A DNA stretch of 64,000 bases, taken from positions 1 through 64,000 of the forward strand of contig JAVYIG010004967.1 in the NCBI GenBank assembly GCA_035222895.1. Reading direction: 5' to 3'. Origin of the DNA: Strongylocentrotus droebachiensis (Eukaryota; Echinodermata; Echinoidea; Camarodonta; Strongylocentrotidae). Position numbers and translations under genes: made by a program. The first letter of the stretch is position 1. Each line of letters starts with the position of its first letter. Under the pieces are notes generated by a model. The model had not been told where the DNA came from, ran no database searches, and saw nothing but the letters and a program-made list of their open reading frames with translations. Below are positions 44,801 through 52,296 of this stretch, piece after piece.

Positions 44801-46493
44801 CAGGCCACTGCCTACTGCAGAACTTGGGCGTCCCGTGCGAATGACTATTTAATAGGTGCCGTTGTGATTGTTATTAATTCATTCCGCATCATCATCTATG
44901 CCTGGAAGGGGGGGAGTGAACCTTTGTGTAATCACAATACCCTCGCGTGGGATGTGCAGGTGTAACACTACACTGGGGTTTCCCCCTACTCTGTAATATA
45001 CAAAGGGGGAATTCGGTTCCTGTTTTTCATAAGTGGTGACTCTGTTACACACTGGGCTTCCAATAAACAACCTCTCTGTTAGATTGATTCCAACCAGACT
45101 AGTTCAAGTGATAATTAATTCTGTTTTTGATGTACTTTAATATGAAAACACACAAAAGTTGACATCTGTATGTTAAGTCAATGCTACTCTTCAAATATGG
45201 AAAGTTCATTGATCCTGTATGCTGGAAACATTACTGGAGATCCTATTAGGTTCTTTTATCGGGAGAACTCTAATCTGAGGTTGAATCAGATGATGACGAT
45301 GACGAAGATGAAGATGTTGATGATGTTGATGATGTTAATGATGATGGCAACGATGATGATAACAATGAGAAAAGGCAATGAATACAATAGCTACAGGGCT
45401 TGATGAGTATTATAATTACATACAGGCACTTTAGAAATAAATTACAAAAGACAATCTTTTTAATTAAGCCTTCTCCATCCTAATAACGTTTGAGTACAAC
45501 AGTAAATACTTCTTGAGATTCCGGTATGTAAACAGAAGTATTGTTCCCATTCAGAATGGCGCCAGCATAATTAAGCGCCTTCTGAAATCACATGCTGGTC
45601 ATGCAAACATTCGTACGGATGTCTGAACTCAGCCAGGTCAAGTGCTATGTCCACATCTCAATTAGATGGGGTATATCGCTGAGAAATACAAAATAGATCA
45701 ACAGAAAATCCAGGAAAATTAATTGAAAGTAGCAGTGAGAGTGAAGTGGAAAGGGATAATAACAACTGGGAGAAACATAAAGTGAAGGACAGAGAAGAAA
45801 ATGAAGAAGAAAAAAAACTCCAGTCAAAACTCTTCTTTGGAGTATTCAGGAGGAATCGAATCCAAGAAAGGCTAATAAGTTGGTAAACTTTTCACGAGAA
45901 AGTTACTTGCTTTAATACCAACTCCCATCCCCCCCCCCCCCCCATCCATATACACGATGTTATACAGATCAAAATTACAGGGAAAAAATTTATGCTAGCT
46001 GTGTCAACACAAGTCAAGCTGAGAATTACATTCTGACAAAAATGGCTTTTCTCTTTAATAGAAGTCAATAGTTTCATTCATAACTTCACAAGTTATTACA
46101 AGACACTTGACACTTCCAAATTCCTTCCTTCCACAGTGAACTTTCAAGTACCTTGCCCTCAAGTATATTGCATGAAAGAACAGTCACTTGTATAAGGGAA
46201 AATATTCAATTCAAATTTATTTCCGCATTGTAAAACTGCTTTTTAATGGATTTTAATCACTAACAAAGCTGAGAAATTCAAACGTAGACACTTTATCTAA
46301 CCCTTAACCCTAACACAATATTCATATGTTAACTTCAAATTTAAGCACATCTCCAGAGGAAGCATGATGTGGCACACGTTTATTGAAAGAATCTATTCAC
46401 ATGGGAAAATTATCTTCACCTTTTGTAGGTGTTTGCAGACACGGATCTCGTGATCACGCACGCCTTCATCATTCCGACTTGAATCTCATATTT
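17488..46493 (-). CDS. FNDC3A/FNDC3B-type fibronectin type III protein with C-terminal membrane anchor (N-terminal exons missing)
   Basis: Seventeen exons on the minus strand join without a frame break into 886 residues ending in TAA at 17490-17488. They encode the end of one FN3 domain and eight complete FN3 domains, recognisable by repeated W-x-x-P, L-x-P-x-T-x-Y and G-x-G-P-x-S motifs. A short linker and a hydrophobic segment (MIIVAFFCVIAILIAVFL, about residues 862-879) follow, with only six residues after it. Nine FN3 domains plus a C-terminal anchor is the FNDC3A/FNDC3B architecture (about 1200 residues in vertebrates). FNDC3 proteins are tail-anchored in internal membranes and have been linked to cell adhesion and secretion; that is family knowledge. 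The proline-rich N-terminal 280-300 residues expected for the family are not found and probably lie beyond 46.5 kb, perhaps outside the window. Vertebrates have paralogues FNDC3A, B and C; an invertebrate copy may be pro-orthologous, so no symbol is given. Confidence 0.93.
17960..18574 (-). repeat. Tandem array of decayed copies of an exon 3' end plus donor
   Basis: Plus-strand blocks GGGTACACTTACCACCC, TTCCCTGGTTCTCTGGTACT and GATTAAGAGGGG recur with starts near 17965, 18084, 18196, 18259, 18370 and 18478, then in the real exon end near 18562. Spacing is about 60-120 bp. The copies correspond to the last codons of the exon 18575-18702 plus its splice donor and intron start. Several copies keep a GTAAG-type donor. 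Confidence 0.85.
18575..18702 (-). CDS. FNDC3 exon: start of FN3-9
   Basis: Acceptor CTGCAG|CT, donor GGTG|GTAAGT. Encodes PTMEVDQDSCQISWAEAIL, then HYQCQYQRTREGDARV. Enters in phase 1 and exits in phase 0. Its 3' end and donor have been duplicated repeatedly in the following intron. Confidence 0.92.
18703..19527. other. FNDC3 intron
   Basis: Holds a poly(G) tract and a dispersed repeat at about 19197-19305 (ACCTAACCCTAATCCTAAAC type) that recurs near 23219-23330. No other signal. Confidence 0.6.
18883..18901. repeat. Poly(G) tract
   Basis: Nineteen consecutive G residues in an FNDC3 intron. Similar G or C tracts occur at 23929, 24535 (C), 32723, 44717, 48904, 53139 (C), 54405, 60622 (C) and 61493. 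Confidence 0.95.
19528..19694 (-). CDS. FNDC3 exon: end of FN3-8
   Basis: Acceptor CCTTTACAG, donor AAAG|GTAGGT. Encodes FVVVYSGINLNQKVTRLSES, then SYKFRILASNEAGTGPYSED and ATTKAPPVTLK. The Y-K-F-R-I and N-E-A-G-T-G-P-Y-S motifs mark the F and G strands of an FN3 domain. Enters in phase 2 and leaves in phase 1. Confidence 0.95.
19695..20354. other. FNDC3 intron
   Basis: AT-rich with an A-rich stretch near 20257-20290. No repeat or exon recognised. Confidence 0.6.
20355..20567 (-). CDS. FNDC3 exon: end of FN3-7, start of FN3-8
   Basis: Acceptor CTTCTTAG, donor GGAAG|GTAAGA. Encodes IRVQALNSIGEGPYSAVLKA (end of FN3-7) and LPPIPPRLECVYYSHQSLKL followed by KWGDQN (start of FN3-8). Phase 2 at both ends. 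Confidence 0.95.
20593..20790 (+). mobile_element. TTAA-flanked MITE, family A copy 3
   Basis: TTAAAGCCCCACTGCAC at left and GTGCAGACAGGCTTTAA at right, with the shared interior. It sits 26 bp from the exon ending at 20567. Confidence 0.85.
21160..21391 (-). repeat. Duplicated exon end plus donor, about 125-bp period
   Basis: The plus-strand block CTCACCTATATTT-(A/G)-GTATCTGG is the reverse complement of the donor and last codons of exon 21392-21726. It occurs at the true junction and again near 21263. Flanking intron sequence (ATAAACCTATCAATCCTGTT) is repeated with it. The copy is a decoy donor. Confidence 0.85.
21392..21726 (-). CDS. FNDC3 exon: end of FN3-6 and most of FN3-7
   Basis: Acceptor TCTTTCAG, donor TATAG|GTGAGT. 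Encodes AYSGSATTCEIRGLQPATYY, VQALNAAGHGPFSS (end of FN3-6), then LRVVSSTSDSLLIQWTEPSD and LDIGEGQPIFVEGNVTQY (FN3-7). It is GC-rich compared with its AT-rich introns. Phase 0 to 2. Confidence 0.96.
21738..21780. repeat. (GATT)n and (CATTC)n microsatellite
   Basis: Short GATT repeat followed by CATTC repeat directly upstream of the acceptor of exon 21392-21726. Confidence 0.8.
22096..22284 (-). CDS. FNDC3 exon: end of FN3-5, start of FN3-6
   Basis: Acceptor TTTCAG|TAT, donor TCATTA|GTAAGT. Encodes YGPYSEPLRVSTGAG, PPDAPTELTASCVTTSVVLL, SWQKPCFNGADITEYRVEKA. Phase 0 at both ends (63 codons). The G-P-Y-S-E and S-W-x-x-P motifs are typical of FNDC3 FN3 domains. Confidence 0.96.
22285..24081. 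other. FNDC3 intron
   Basis: Holds the dispersed repeat near 23219-23330, a poly(G) tract at 23929-23943, and a two-copy tandem repeat. In that repeat GCATCCCTGAACTACC at about 23890 and 23976 is each followed by a T-run, a G-run and CCTAAACCTGCCC. It abuts the donor of exon 24082-24260. Confidence 0.7.
24082..24260 (-). CDS. FNDC3 exon: most of FN3-5
   Basis: Acceptor CTTATAG|GT, donor ATAGGG|GTAAGT. Encodes MPDYNGGAPITEFSVEMTAA, then ITECTVNSLLPGRTYDFRLR and SCNKIG. Phase 1 to 0. The P-x-x-Y/N-G-G-A/S-P-I-T motif is typical of FNDC3. Confidence 0.95.
25433..25818. mobile_element. TTAA-flanked MITE, family B copy 1
   Basis: Left end TTAAAAATAAAGTTGAGTTC, right end AACTCAACCTTCTCTTTAA. The interior (AAATTTGGCCCAG, GAAGAGCCATGCTTTTCAGG) matches copies at 26799, 29091 and 52297. 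About 380 bp, non-coding. Confidence 0.85.
26203..26490. mobile_element. Fold-back MITE with about 28-bp inverted ends, copy 1
   Basis: CATCAGCTTGAGTTTGCCAA near 26213 is mirrored by TTGGCAAACTTGAGCTGATG near 26461-26480. Related copies lie at 35283-35698 and 62309-62632. Internal blocks such as GGGATATT and CTAATTTGCG are repeated. Confidence 0.8.
26929..27357. mobile_element. TA-flanked element nested in a family B MITE
   Basis: Inverted ends GGGACTTTTAGATT and AATCTAAAAGTCCC, bordered by TA on both sides. No transposase reading frame. TA duplications suggest a Tc1/mariner-type non-autonomous element. A perfect hairpin lies inside. Confidence 0.8.
27102..27166. repeat. Perfect 26-bp inverted repeat (hairpin), 13-nt loop
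   Basis: Arms 27102-27127 (TTATGTAAAAATGTGTAGAA then CAGGTG) and 27141-27166 are exact reverse complements. Outside them CCCTTC-A-CTGCT pairs with AGCAG-G-GAAGGG with one mismatch, so the foldback reaches about 40 bp per arm. Confidence 0.9.
28097..28262. repeat. Dispersed repeat, 'CAAACCTGTCT' family copy 1
   Basis: Blocks TCAAACCTGTCT, GGCCACCTGTCTATAG, GTGTTTCCCTTTGGTGGCC and TAGACAGGTCTAACTGTA. A related copy lies at 59826-59972. Confidence 0.65.
28416..28521 (-). CDS. FNDC3 exon: FN3-4/FN3-5 junction
   Basis: Acceptor GTATGCAG|TGT, donor ATGGG|GTAAGT. Encodes CSEVFSITTLPIVPGQSHTP, then RVHGKPKATSVNLRWG. Phase 0 to 1. The V-N-L-R-W strand is the conserved Trp of FN3-5. Confidence 0.93.
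28944..29062 (-). CDS. FNDC3 exon: end of FN3-4
   Basis: Acceptor GTTTTGCTAG, donor GTCCG|GTAAGT. Encodes GPFSPAYRGMEREHQFDNLK, then PGCTYYLRVSCTSKGGASP. Phase 1 to 0. Confidence 0.93.
29091..29467. mobile_element. Family B MITE copy 3
   Basis: Starts TTAGAGATAAAGTTAAGTCT and shares the AAATTTGGCCCAGTC and AGAGCCATGCTTTGCAGG blocks. The right end is degraded. It lies 29 bp upstream of the acceptor of exon 28944-29062. Confidence 0.8.
29519..30031. mobile_element. Fold-back element with 'GTCCACACACAA' ends and internal subrepeats
   Basis: Left end CCCTGTCCACACACAACATT, right end TTTTGTGTGTGGACACGCTG. Internal blocks CCGTTTCGCGATAGT and AAAGAATCACGGAAAATG, and their inverse forms (ATACGATGATTCTTTA), recur several times. 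Non-coding. Confidence 0.65.
30571..30636 (-). CDS. FNDC3 exon: 66-nt exon in FN3-4
   Basis: Acceptor GTATGCCAG|AT, donor TTAGAA|GTAAGT. Encodes PPRDCGGSEITSYQLEKAEV plus R. The D-P-P-x-D-x-G-G-S-E-I motif is typical of FNDC3. Phase 1 at both ends; skipping it would remove 22 residues in frame. Confidence 0.93.
31208..31346 (-). CDS. FNDC3 exon: end of FN3-3, start of FN3-4
   Basis: Acceptor CCCTTTGCAG, donor ATGTGGG|GTAAGT. Encodes LCAFNEEGNSRWSSIVAFRT, then SLKGKPHSTSFKIMWD across the junction. Phase 0 to 1. Confidence 0.95.
31537..31731 (+). mobile_element. Diverged TTAA MITE, family A copy 4
   Basis: TTAAAGCGGGACTGCAC at left and GTACAGATAGGCTTTGA at right, with the family A interior. 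It lies between two copies of a local repeat (GCTACAATATTTGTAAATAA at about 31490 and 31787). Confidence 0.75.
32022..32108 (-). CDS. FNDC3 exon: 29 codons in FN3-3
   Basis: Acceptor TTTTCCAG|CGC, donor TTTAGG|GTGAGC. Encodes RYGFQVVYRGEETSHCCKNL, then ARNSDYKFR. Phase 0 at both ends. Confidence 0.93.
32305..32515 (-). repeat. Two decayed copies of the 3' end of the FN3-3 exon
   Basis: Minus-strand reading near 32515-32448 gives NIHGYPLEMGDESE followed by GTAGGA, a near copy of GDIHGYCLEMDDESK|GTAAGC at the end of exon 32811-32973. A second, more decayed copy lies near 32311-32365 (plus-strand CCACCCATTTCCAAGACGGT). Both lie downstream of the true donor in transcript direction. Confidence 0.8.
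32723..32750. repeat. Poly(G) tract
   Basis: A 28-bp run of G residues, 61 bp downstream (in transcript sense) of an FNDC3 splice donor. Confidence 0.95.
32811..32973 (-). CDS. FNDC3 exon: end of FN3-2, start of FN3-3
   Basis: Acceptor TTGTCCGCAG, donor TCAAAG|GTAAGC. Encodes GFSEEAKFYTSGSVPPVPSP, LARSLKLQWQRGSGDIHGYC and LEMDDESK. S-G-F-S-E-E is strongly FNDC3-like. Phase 2 to 0. Confidence 0.95.
33119..33215 (-). repeat. Decayed copy of the 5' end of the FN3-3 exon and its acceptor side
   Basis: Plus-strand CACAGGGGGCATGCTACCCC and ATGTATAAAACTTCC mirror CACAGGGGGCACGCTGCCCG and ATGTATAGAACTTGG in exon 32811-32973. Matching flanking sequence (ACAGA, GTTCATACACTGAGA) continues beyond. It lies upstream of the real exon in transcript direction. 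Confidence 0.75.
34188..34400. repeat. 96-bp tandem repeat beside an exon donor
   Basis: ATGATCACT-G/A-CTGT at 34208 and 34304, each followed by AATATGCATCAC and ATATTTTTTTATCTCTAAAC, about 2.2 copies. The array ends 16 bp from the donor of exon 34417-34541. Confidence 0.85.
34417..34541 (-). CDS. FNDC3 exon: second half of FN3-2
   Basis: Acceptor GTTTGCACAG, donor TCAAG|GTAAGA. Encodes GNGSSGYVAIYEGADKQYKI, then TKLQPSTLYRFRLQAINSHG. K-Q-Y-K-I-T-K-L is highly FNDC3-like. Phase 0 to 2. Confidence 0.96.
34562..34690. repeat. (GA)n/(ACAG)n tract forming a long polypyrimidine run on the minus strand
   Basis: On the transcript strand this is about 120 nt of (CT)n and (CTGT)n directly upstream of the acceptor of exon 34417-34541. 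Confidence 0.85.
35283..35698. mobile_element. Fold-back MITE, copy 2
   Basis: Ends CTCGAGATTGCCAAATA (doubled at the left) and TGGCAATCTCGAGATA at the right, with internal CGTCTTCATTA and GACGCAAATTAGCTGGATA blocks shared with the copies at 26203 and 62309. Confidence 0.7.
35699..38425. other. FNDC3 intron
   Basis: Contains a G/A-rich tract (about 35990-36240), a short duplicated block (GGGCATCCCATAAAACAT-like at 37597 and 37674) and a poly(G) at 38109-38121. No exon recognised. Confidence 0.6.
38426..38618 (-). CDS. FNDC3 exon: end of FN3-1, start of FN3-2
   Basis: Acceptor CTTTTACAG|TGTG, donor GATAAG|GTATGG. Encodes VSAILDGVRGGPSRPVIFET, then CPPDVPSMPRLTGRTKNFLV and SWKASNSNGSKIHSYLLQCD. 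Phase 2 to 0. Confidence 0.95.
38619..44400. other. Long FNDC3 intron
   Basis: Contains the dispersed repeat at 39834-40065, short CCTAAC-type runs (39265, 43229), a (GTT)n run near 42055 and a fragment with family A and B ends near 41087-41165. No exon seen. Confidence 0.6.
39834..40065 (-). repeat. Dispersed repeat, copy 2 of a pair
   Basis: Reverse-oriented relative to 4058-4262. Shares TGACATGAAGACGTAACTCC, TTGGCTTTCCAGGAAACACA and CACCCCATTGAAGTCAATGG. Confidence 0.7.
44401..44457 (-). CDS. FNDC3 exon: 57-nt exon in FN3-1
   Basis: Acceptor TATTTTTACAG, donor CTAAG|GTAAGA. Encodes NSLHHTLTDLKPATEYQL. T-D-L-K-P-A-T-E-Y is the conserved E-F strand region of FNDC3 FN3-1. Phase 2 at both ends. 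Confidence 0.92.
44458..46419. other. FNDC3 intron
   Basis: Holds a joined poly(T)/poly(G) tract (about 44692-44731), a GAT/GAC repeat (45288-45362) and a poly(C) at 45929-45943. No exon recognised. Confidence 0.6.
46420..46493 (-). CDS. FNDC3 exon: first recognisable part of FN3-1
   Basis: Acceptor TTTCTTCCCCCTCAG and donor AAAAG|GTGAAG. Encodes KYEIQVGMMKACVITRSVSA, then NTYK. The Y-E-I-Q-V start and the 0/2 phases fit FN3-1 of FNDC3; the middle is divergent. It is the weakest of the 17 exons. Confidence 0.7.
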
Positions 46494-48365
46494 CTGAGGG
46501 GGAAGAAACTCCCATGGGTCTTCAATTTCAAAAACAGAAAACGATTGTTCTCCTCCTGACAAAAAGTAGCACTTTCAAAAGCACTGTTCACATTTTCGTT
46601 TTAAACATTTTCAAACATATTTTCTCTCTGAGGTAAATCGTTGAAGATACCTGTTCAAATCAAACAAATTTTGTCAAAATGAAAAGAGAAAAAGTCGTTC
46701 ATCTCTTCATATGTGCTGCCCTCAATAGGAGGGTTGGATCGAAAGTAGATTCAAGCTGAAATATCACATATTAATGAATAATCAATATCCTTGGAAACTT
46801 CCGCATTTACGAATTGGCATCCAAAACGTTTTAAATCGGCAAGATATTAACCAGGGAGATCCAAAATATATCTGTCTTTGCCTACTTTTAAAATGATGGC
46901 CAAAGTGTCAAGATGGGGAACATGATACCACAAGTCCACTGCCGGCACCCCATGATTCAATGCCCACTGGAACGCCTAAGCCACCATCTTAAATAATTTG
47001 TATATTTCTAGTAGTATATCTCTGACAGGTATGCCTAAAATATAGGTTAATGAATGCTGGACCCGTCATTCTGTTTTCATTTGATATCTTCACAGTGTTT
47101 CGAACACTCTCGGATACGTGGGTGAATTTCGAATGCAAACGCAAACTTGTCAATTATAATCCATACGGCTGCATTCAAAACATGGGGGTGATAATGATTT
47201 TATATAGGAGGAATAGGGGCTGTGTTCATTTCACTTTAATATTCTGATTCAAGAGTAGTCCTTCACATTATATATTTGGATTTTTTTATTTGGGGCTGTT
47301 TTTTATTTATTTTTTTACAGTTGTGCAGAGCTTAACAGAAGAAAAAAAGATCTATCCATATGCATTTCTAGAAGTACTGTAGGTCTACATGTACTTGTTA
47401 CGCTCAGCACTACACTTTTAATTGCAGAGATTTATCAAAAATTGTTTGTTATTTTATTTTGTTTGGAAAGTTAAACATTGATCAAAACATAACAGAAGCG
47501 TAGAACTTATAACATAAAATCAGTATCTAAAAAATCCAGGGAAACATACTGTAGTAGCTTGTTCATACATTTATGTCCATATTATCTAATCATAACTGCA
47601 CTTATTCCGAAGCAAGTTAAAATTTGAGATATTTTTGGTTATAAACCAAGCTCGATGATGGCCAAATGTAAGTCAAAAAGTATGAAGGCTCCTTGAAATG
47701 TATCTCAGTATTTCAATTTCAGAAATGTTTAGAGACAGAAGCTTCGTTACAGACCTGTGGGCGGAGCTTTTCCCACGAGGGTATTAACCACGATGAAAAA
47801 TACGCTTTCTTACCTTGGGCAAAATATGCCAAGTTGAAAAAATATATCCTTGCCCTTACAAAATTCAATTAATATCTTTTAGACAAACAAACATTACTGA
47901 AGAAGAATTTGCCTTGCGGAAATTTGTGTGTTTGTCTTCTTACGTTTTCTCCCGATGTATCTCCCCAAAATATACGGAAATCAATAAACAATTAATTCCT
48001 TGTAGACACAACAACTTTTTAAGTTGAATAAAGCGTGAAATAGATTTTTTTATTTTTTATTTAAGTTTTTTGAAACGGCCCATTTGTGTTTTTCAATCAA
48101 TCTTATTTGACATAATTAACACATGTGGTTTTTCAACCTTTAAAAGTTACGCTAATAAATGACTTTGATGTTTTGATACAACCCACAGTGATTAATATAC
48201 CATGAAAAGCATATTAATGTTGTTTATGTTTCCAGAATTGCTCATGATCAACATGAGAATGTAAATACTCACATCTTAAAGAATGCAACAAAGGCCCTAT
48301 TTCAACATTCTTGAGTTACAAGGACCTCGTTATAACGAGATTCCACATTCAATGTTGTACGATTC

Positions 48366-48648
48366 CATACAGGTCTGTCAACATTTAAAAATAGTAATTA
48401 GGAATATTTAGCACGGTATGCCTTCGAAAATAAGAAATTGCACTTGCAGCGGCAGTGTAACTGGCAATACGCAGTAAATCTGTACCAAAAAGTGAATACA
48501 AATTGGCTGCTCGATCATGCAGCCATTCAATGCACGCAATACGTGAACTCTCAAATCCTGGCACATAATAAAACAAGCTTAATTTTCAGGTCCTAAAAAT
48601 CCAGAGTATCATAATATTCCCGATTATTTGTAAGGGTTGGCAGGTATG
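48366..48648. mobile_element. 283-bp element with CATAC...GTATG ends and 6-bp duplication
   Basis: Left CATACAGGTCTGTCAAC, right GGGTTGGCAGGTATG, flanked by CGATTC at 48360-48365 and 48649-48654. It is related by its ends to the element interrupting the RanBD exon. Confidence 0.75.
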
Positions 48649-49147
48649 CGATTCTAAAAACTGTGTATATTTTTCCCATGCTCTTCTCCAAAGCATATTT
48701 GGCTCAGGAGCTTCCTGTCAGCAGGGGGACCTTTCTTTCATTCATAGTTCAGTTTCTATTTGCCTACCAGTTGGAAGAGGACCCATCCCAAAGAGTGGAG
48801 GTCAAATTCATTGGGTTAAATGGTGTGAAATATGTGACCTACATCGCACCAGAGGGACCAAGCCTTTAATGAATGGGGCAGCTCTAGTTACACTGTGTCA
48901 TGGGAGGAGGGGGGGGGGGGGTGGGGGGGGGGGGGGGGGGTTGCACGACCTGTTCAGACTGTAGAAAATTTATATGAAACTTGAAGAATAAAGAATCATG
49001 TGTCCACACATGAAAAGAATATAATATTATCTGGATTAATATCGCGCTTAATACAGATTATCGTTTCTAAGCGCTTTTACAGATATTATTACCCCAGTCA
49101 TCGTATTCATTCACGCACAATGTGCACCATCTCCACTTCCTGGGGAG

Positions 49148-49584
49148 CAGAGCTGCCAACCTTGTGCGACCAAAAAAAGGAATCATGATGGCAAAAAAAA
49201 GGAATTTCAAGCCAAAAAAAGGAATTCATAATAACGAAAGTTATAACCACACGTGACACACTTCCAATGCAGAAATGTTCATTCCTCATGCTGTTTTTTC
49301 CATACAAGCAGGTTTTTTTGTTTGGGTTATTTTGGTATTATGGGCATTTCATTCTTTGTGAGAATATTTTTCTTTTCAAGTATTTTTTTTTAATTAGTTT
49401 TCTATTGAATTTGTGATCAAATCACCATTTTAGGGCAGTTGTAAGACGTGTGGTATGTAAAAAAAAAAAAAAAAAAATTATAAAAAATTATAAAAAACGT
49501 ATTTTATGAAGAAAAAACGTAATACCGTAATTGGGAGGAAAAAACGGAGTAATTCCGGCAAAAACGGAATGGTTGGCAGCTCTG
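49148..49584. mobile_element. 437-bp element with CAGAGCTGCCAACC ends and 6-bp duplication
   Basis: Left CAGAGCTGCCAACC, right GGTTGGCAGCTCTG (perfect 14-bp inverted repeat), flanked by GGGGAG at 49142-49147 and 49585-49590. The interior is A-rich with repeated AAAAAAAGGAATTTC-type and AAAAACGGA blocks on the two sides. No reading frame for a transposase. Confidence 0.85.
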
Positions 49585-51829
49585 GGGGAGTATTCGCACC
49601 TTATGGTCACCATGAGGGCATAAGCAATTACTAACACAAATGCTTTTAAAAAGTATCTGAGCTAACGTCCGTATTGCTTTAATAAACAGACGACTTGCTG
49701 TAAATGGATCGATAAGGATTGCAATGAAGTAACTGCATGTGAGCTCTTTGTATAGGAAGCTCCCCTCGAGATGACCGAGACTCCATGAGCGGACGATCTC
49801 TGTATAATTCAAAGACTTGACTTCCTAGAATAGATTCACAATGAAAGTGACGTTATAAATAGGCCATCTTAGAACAAGAATAGTCTTTACGTAACCTCCT
49901 GTGAACTTTTCCAATGCATTCTGTAGAGACGTCTGCAGCAGCGTATGGCGGGCAGGAACCAAGAGAATGAGGCTACAGGAGATTTGAGTTCCTGGAAAAT
50001 GACCTCAGAATGGGACCGCACACAGCATCGGCTTAATTCCCGGTGATGATATCATGCGCATCTCAGAGGGAGGTTGAGACGTGATGAGCGTCACAACTTC
50101 GCAATGATACCGCATTCACACATTGATATGTGTCCCGGTCATTCTTGCCCCGGTCGAGGGATCGATGGTGCAGTGCCATGCAGAGCTTCGGCTAGTCTCT
50201 CCAATAGAATACGATGATAGAAGAGACAAGCTCAAAGCAGGAGCCTGAAATGCAGGAACTTGAAGATTTCGTTGGGGTTCATGTTGCTTAGGGATCATTT
50301 CTTCAGAGCTAGAAGGGTATTAACTCTGTGTTAAAGGATATATGAATTAATGCCCTTCTGGCTCGAAACAAATGTTATACCACAAAAGACTTTATCCATG
50401 ACTACAACAGAGTTATGTTGCAGTCATGTTGCAGTTATGGTGCAGTTATGTTGCTGCGACTCTTCTTGAGCAAATGGTCAACTTTCAAAGAGGATATCTC
50501 AACAGAAATCCGTTTAATGACCCTTGTAACATTCTACATGTAATTTCAATTTACAATAAGTTTATTTGTGGCATACCTACATAGCTACATGCAGCTCTAT
50601 ATCTTTACTTTATCAATATATCAAACACATGTAGGTTAATAAATGTATGTCTGTTCTACCGGAATTCTACTCGAGCCTTCCTTCCCGAAAAAAAAGAAAA
50701 GGCTAATGCAACATTCATGGATACAAATGCTAATTAATCAAAAATTTTGCCTTTTTAACTCCATGAAAAATAGCATCAACACAAACTCGCATGTGAGATT
50801 ATTTGAAAGTATGTTATCAAATCCTTAATTTTATAGTAACCTCTTGATTTGGTTCATTCACTTAATGTTCATCCCATCTATTCCATAGGAAAACAGCGTG
50901 ACGCCCGATTAGATTACGAGATAATTGAAAAGTACATTATTAAATCCTAAATTTAGCAACCTCTGGCATTGGGGGAAAATTATTTAGGTTATTTTTCTAG
51001 TGCAGTATGTTGCATGACATTTACCCCCACGCTGGGCTTAATTATTAGTATGCTCAAATTGTAATTGCCCCATTTTTTTGTCATGATCTGCTCGGAGGCC
51101 ATGCAAATTTTATCCCCTAACCCCTCATTAATCCGGAATAAAGGGGAAAGGGGAAGAGGGAGTGAGGGGAGGGGGGTGGTTGAAATCTGGTGTGGAGGTG
51201 TCACAGACACACCTCTAAGGGATAGCAGACAGGTAAGGTGTAAAAGGCGGAGGGTCCTGATGGGATAATAATCACTTTCGTTGGCAGCCATCTGGAGTGT
51301 CGTGACTAATCGCTCGTTCAGACTGTAAGAAAGCTAAACTAAACTTGTATGAAGAAACGTTGTTATAAAGACTCATCCTATGTTATAGCGAAAGGAGCAT
51401 TCAGACTAGAAAACAAACATCGTACAAAGCAACTATCAAATTTGATGAGATTATGCCAGCCAATCATCAGTGCGTGCTCATGATAAGCCACACCCAGTTA
51501 TACGATTTTTGTAAGATGCGCCGTTCAGACTGTAGTGGGATCCTGATTCTTTGTCACGTTTTTGCTTGAAGCAATGCTCAAACAGGCGTTTCGCTAAACA
51601 TGATATTTCATTTAAAAACGTTTTTTTATACGATTATTCAGAGTAGGAACGTTCACACAATGAATTTTGGTAGTCTGAACGCAGGGTTAGAGGTATCTCA
51701 TTATGAGGATGAGGGTAGTTGGGATGAGAATACCGGACTTTGGCCTACTTAACTGGATAACATAAGGATGTGTGAATGAGTTACATGGTCTGTAGATTGA
51801 GGGATATTGAAGAGTAGAGACAGAGACAG

Positions 51830-52160
51830 GTGAGAAAGAGAGCGAGAGGAAGAGATAGAAAGATAGACGGATATAAACATTGGACATCGAGAGAGAGACA
51901 CACACACAGACAGACAGTCAGAGACAGTCAGCGACAGCACCAGAGACAGACAGACAAGACAGACAGAGGGGGAAGGGAGACAGGGAGAAAGAAGACAGGA
52001 AGAAAAGAGATAGCGAGAGAGATACAGAGACAGATACATGTAGATTGAGAGAGAGACAGAGATGGAGAGACAGAGATAGGGAGAAATGCAGAGGCAAAGA
52101 GAAAGATTCAGAGAGAAAGGAAATTCAGATGGAAGGGAAACTCCAAAATGGAGAGCGATA
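51830..52160. repeat. Purine-rich low-complexity tract
   Basis: GAGA and CAGA repeats. The open frames on both strands here are composition artefacts. Confidence 0.85.
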
Positions 52161-52296
52161 GAAGAGACAGCGAAAGATAAAAGCAGAATATGTAATACAG
52201 GGGGGACAAGGGCTCACAGGAGGGGGGTAGTGGATCATCAGATAGCAAGATCAACCATAAAAGGATAAACAAACTTTTTGTTTATCTTCTTCAATT

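Noticed and set aside
45170-45403. Met/Thr-rich ORF
   Set aside because: Produced by a GAT/GAC trinucleotide repeat at 45288-45362.
50116-50298. GC-richer minus-strand ORF near 50.2 kb
   Set aside because: No similarity to FNDC3 N-terminal sequence and no convincing acceptor/donor pair.
51749-52161. Open frames rich in Arg/Glu/Ser on both strands
   Set aside because: The underlying DNA is a GA/CAGA low-complexity tract; frames are open because of composition.
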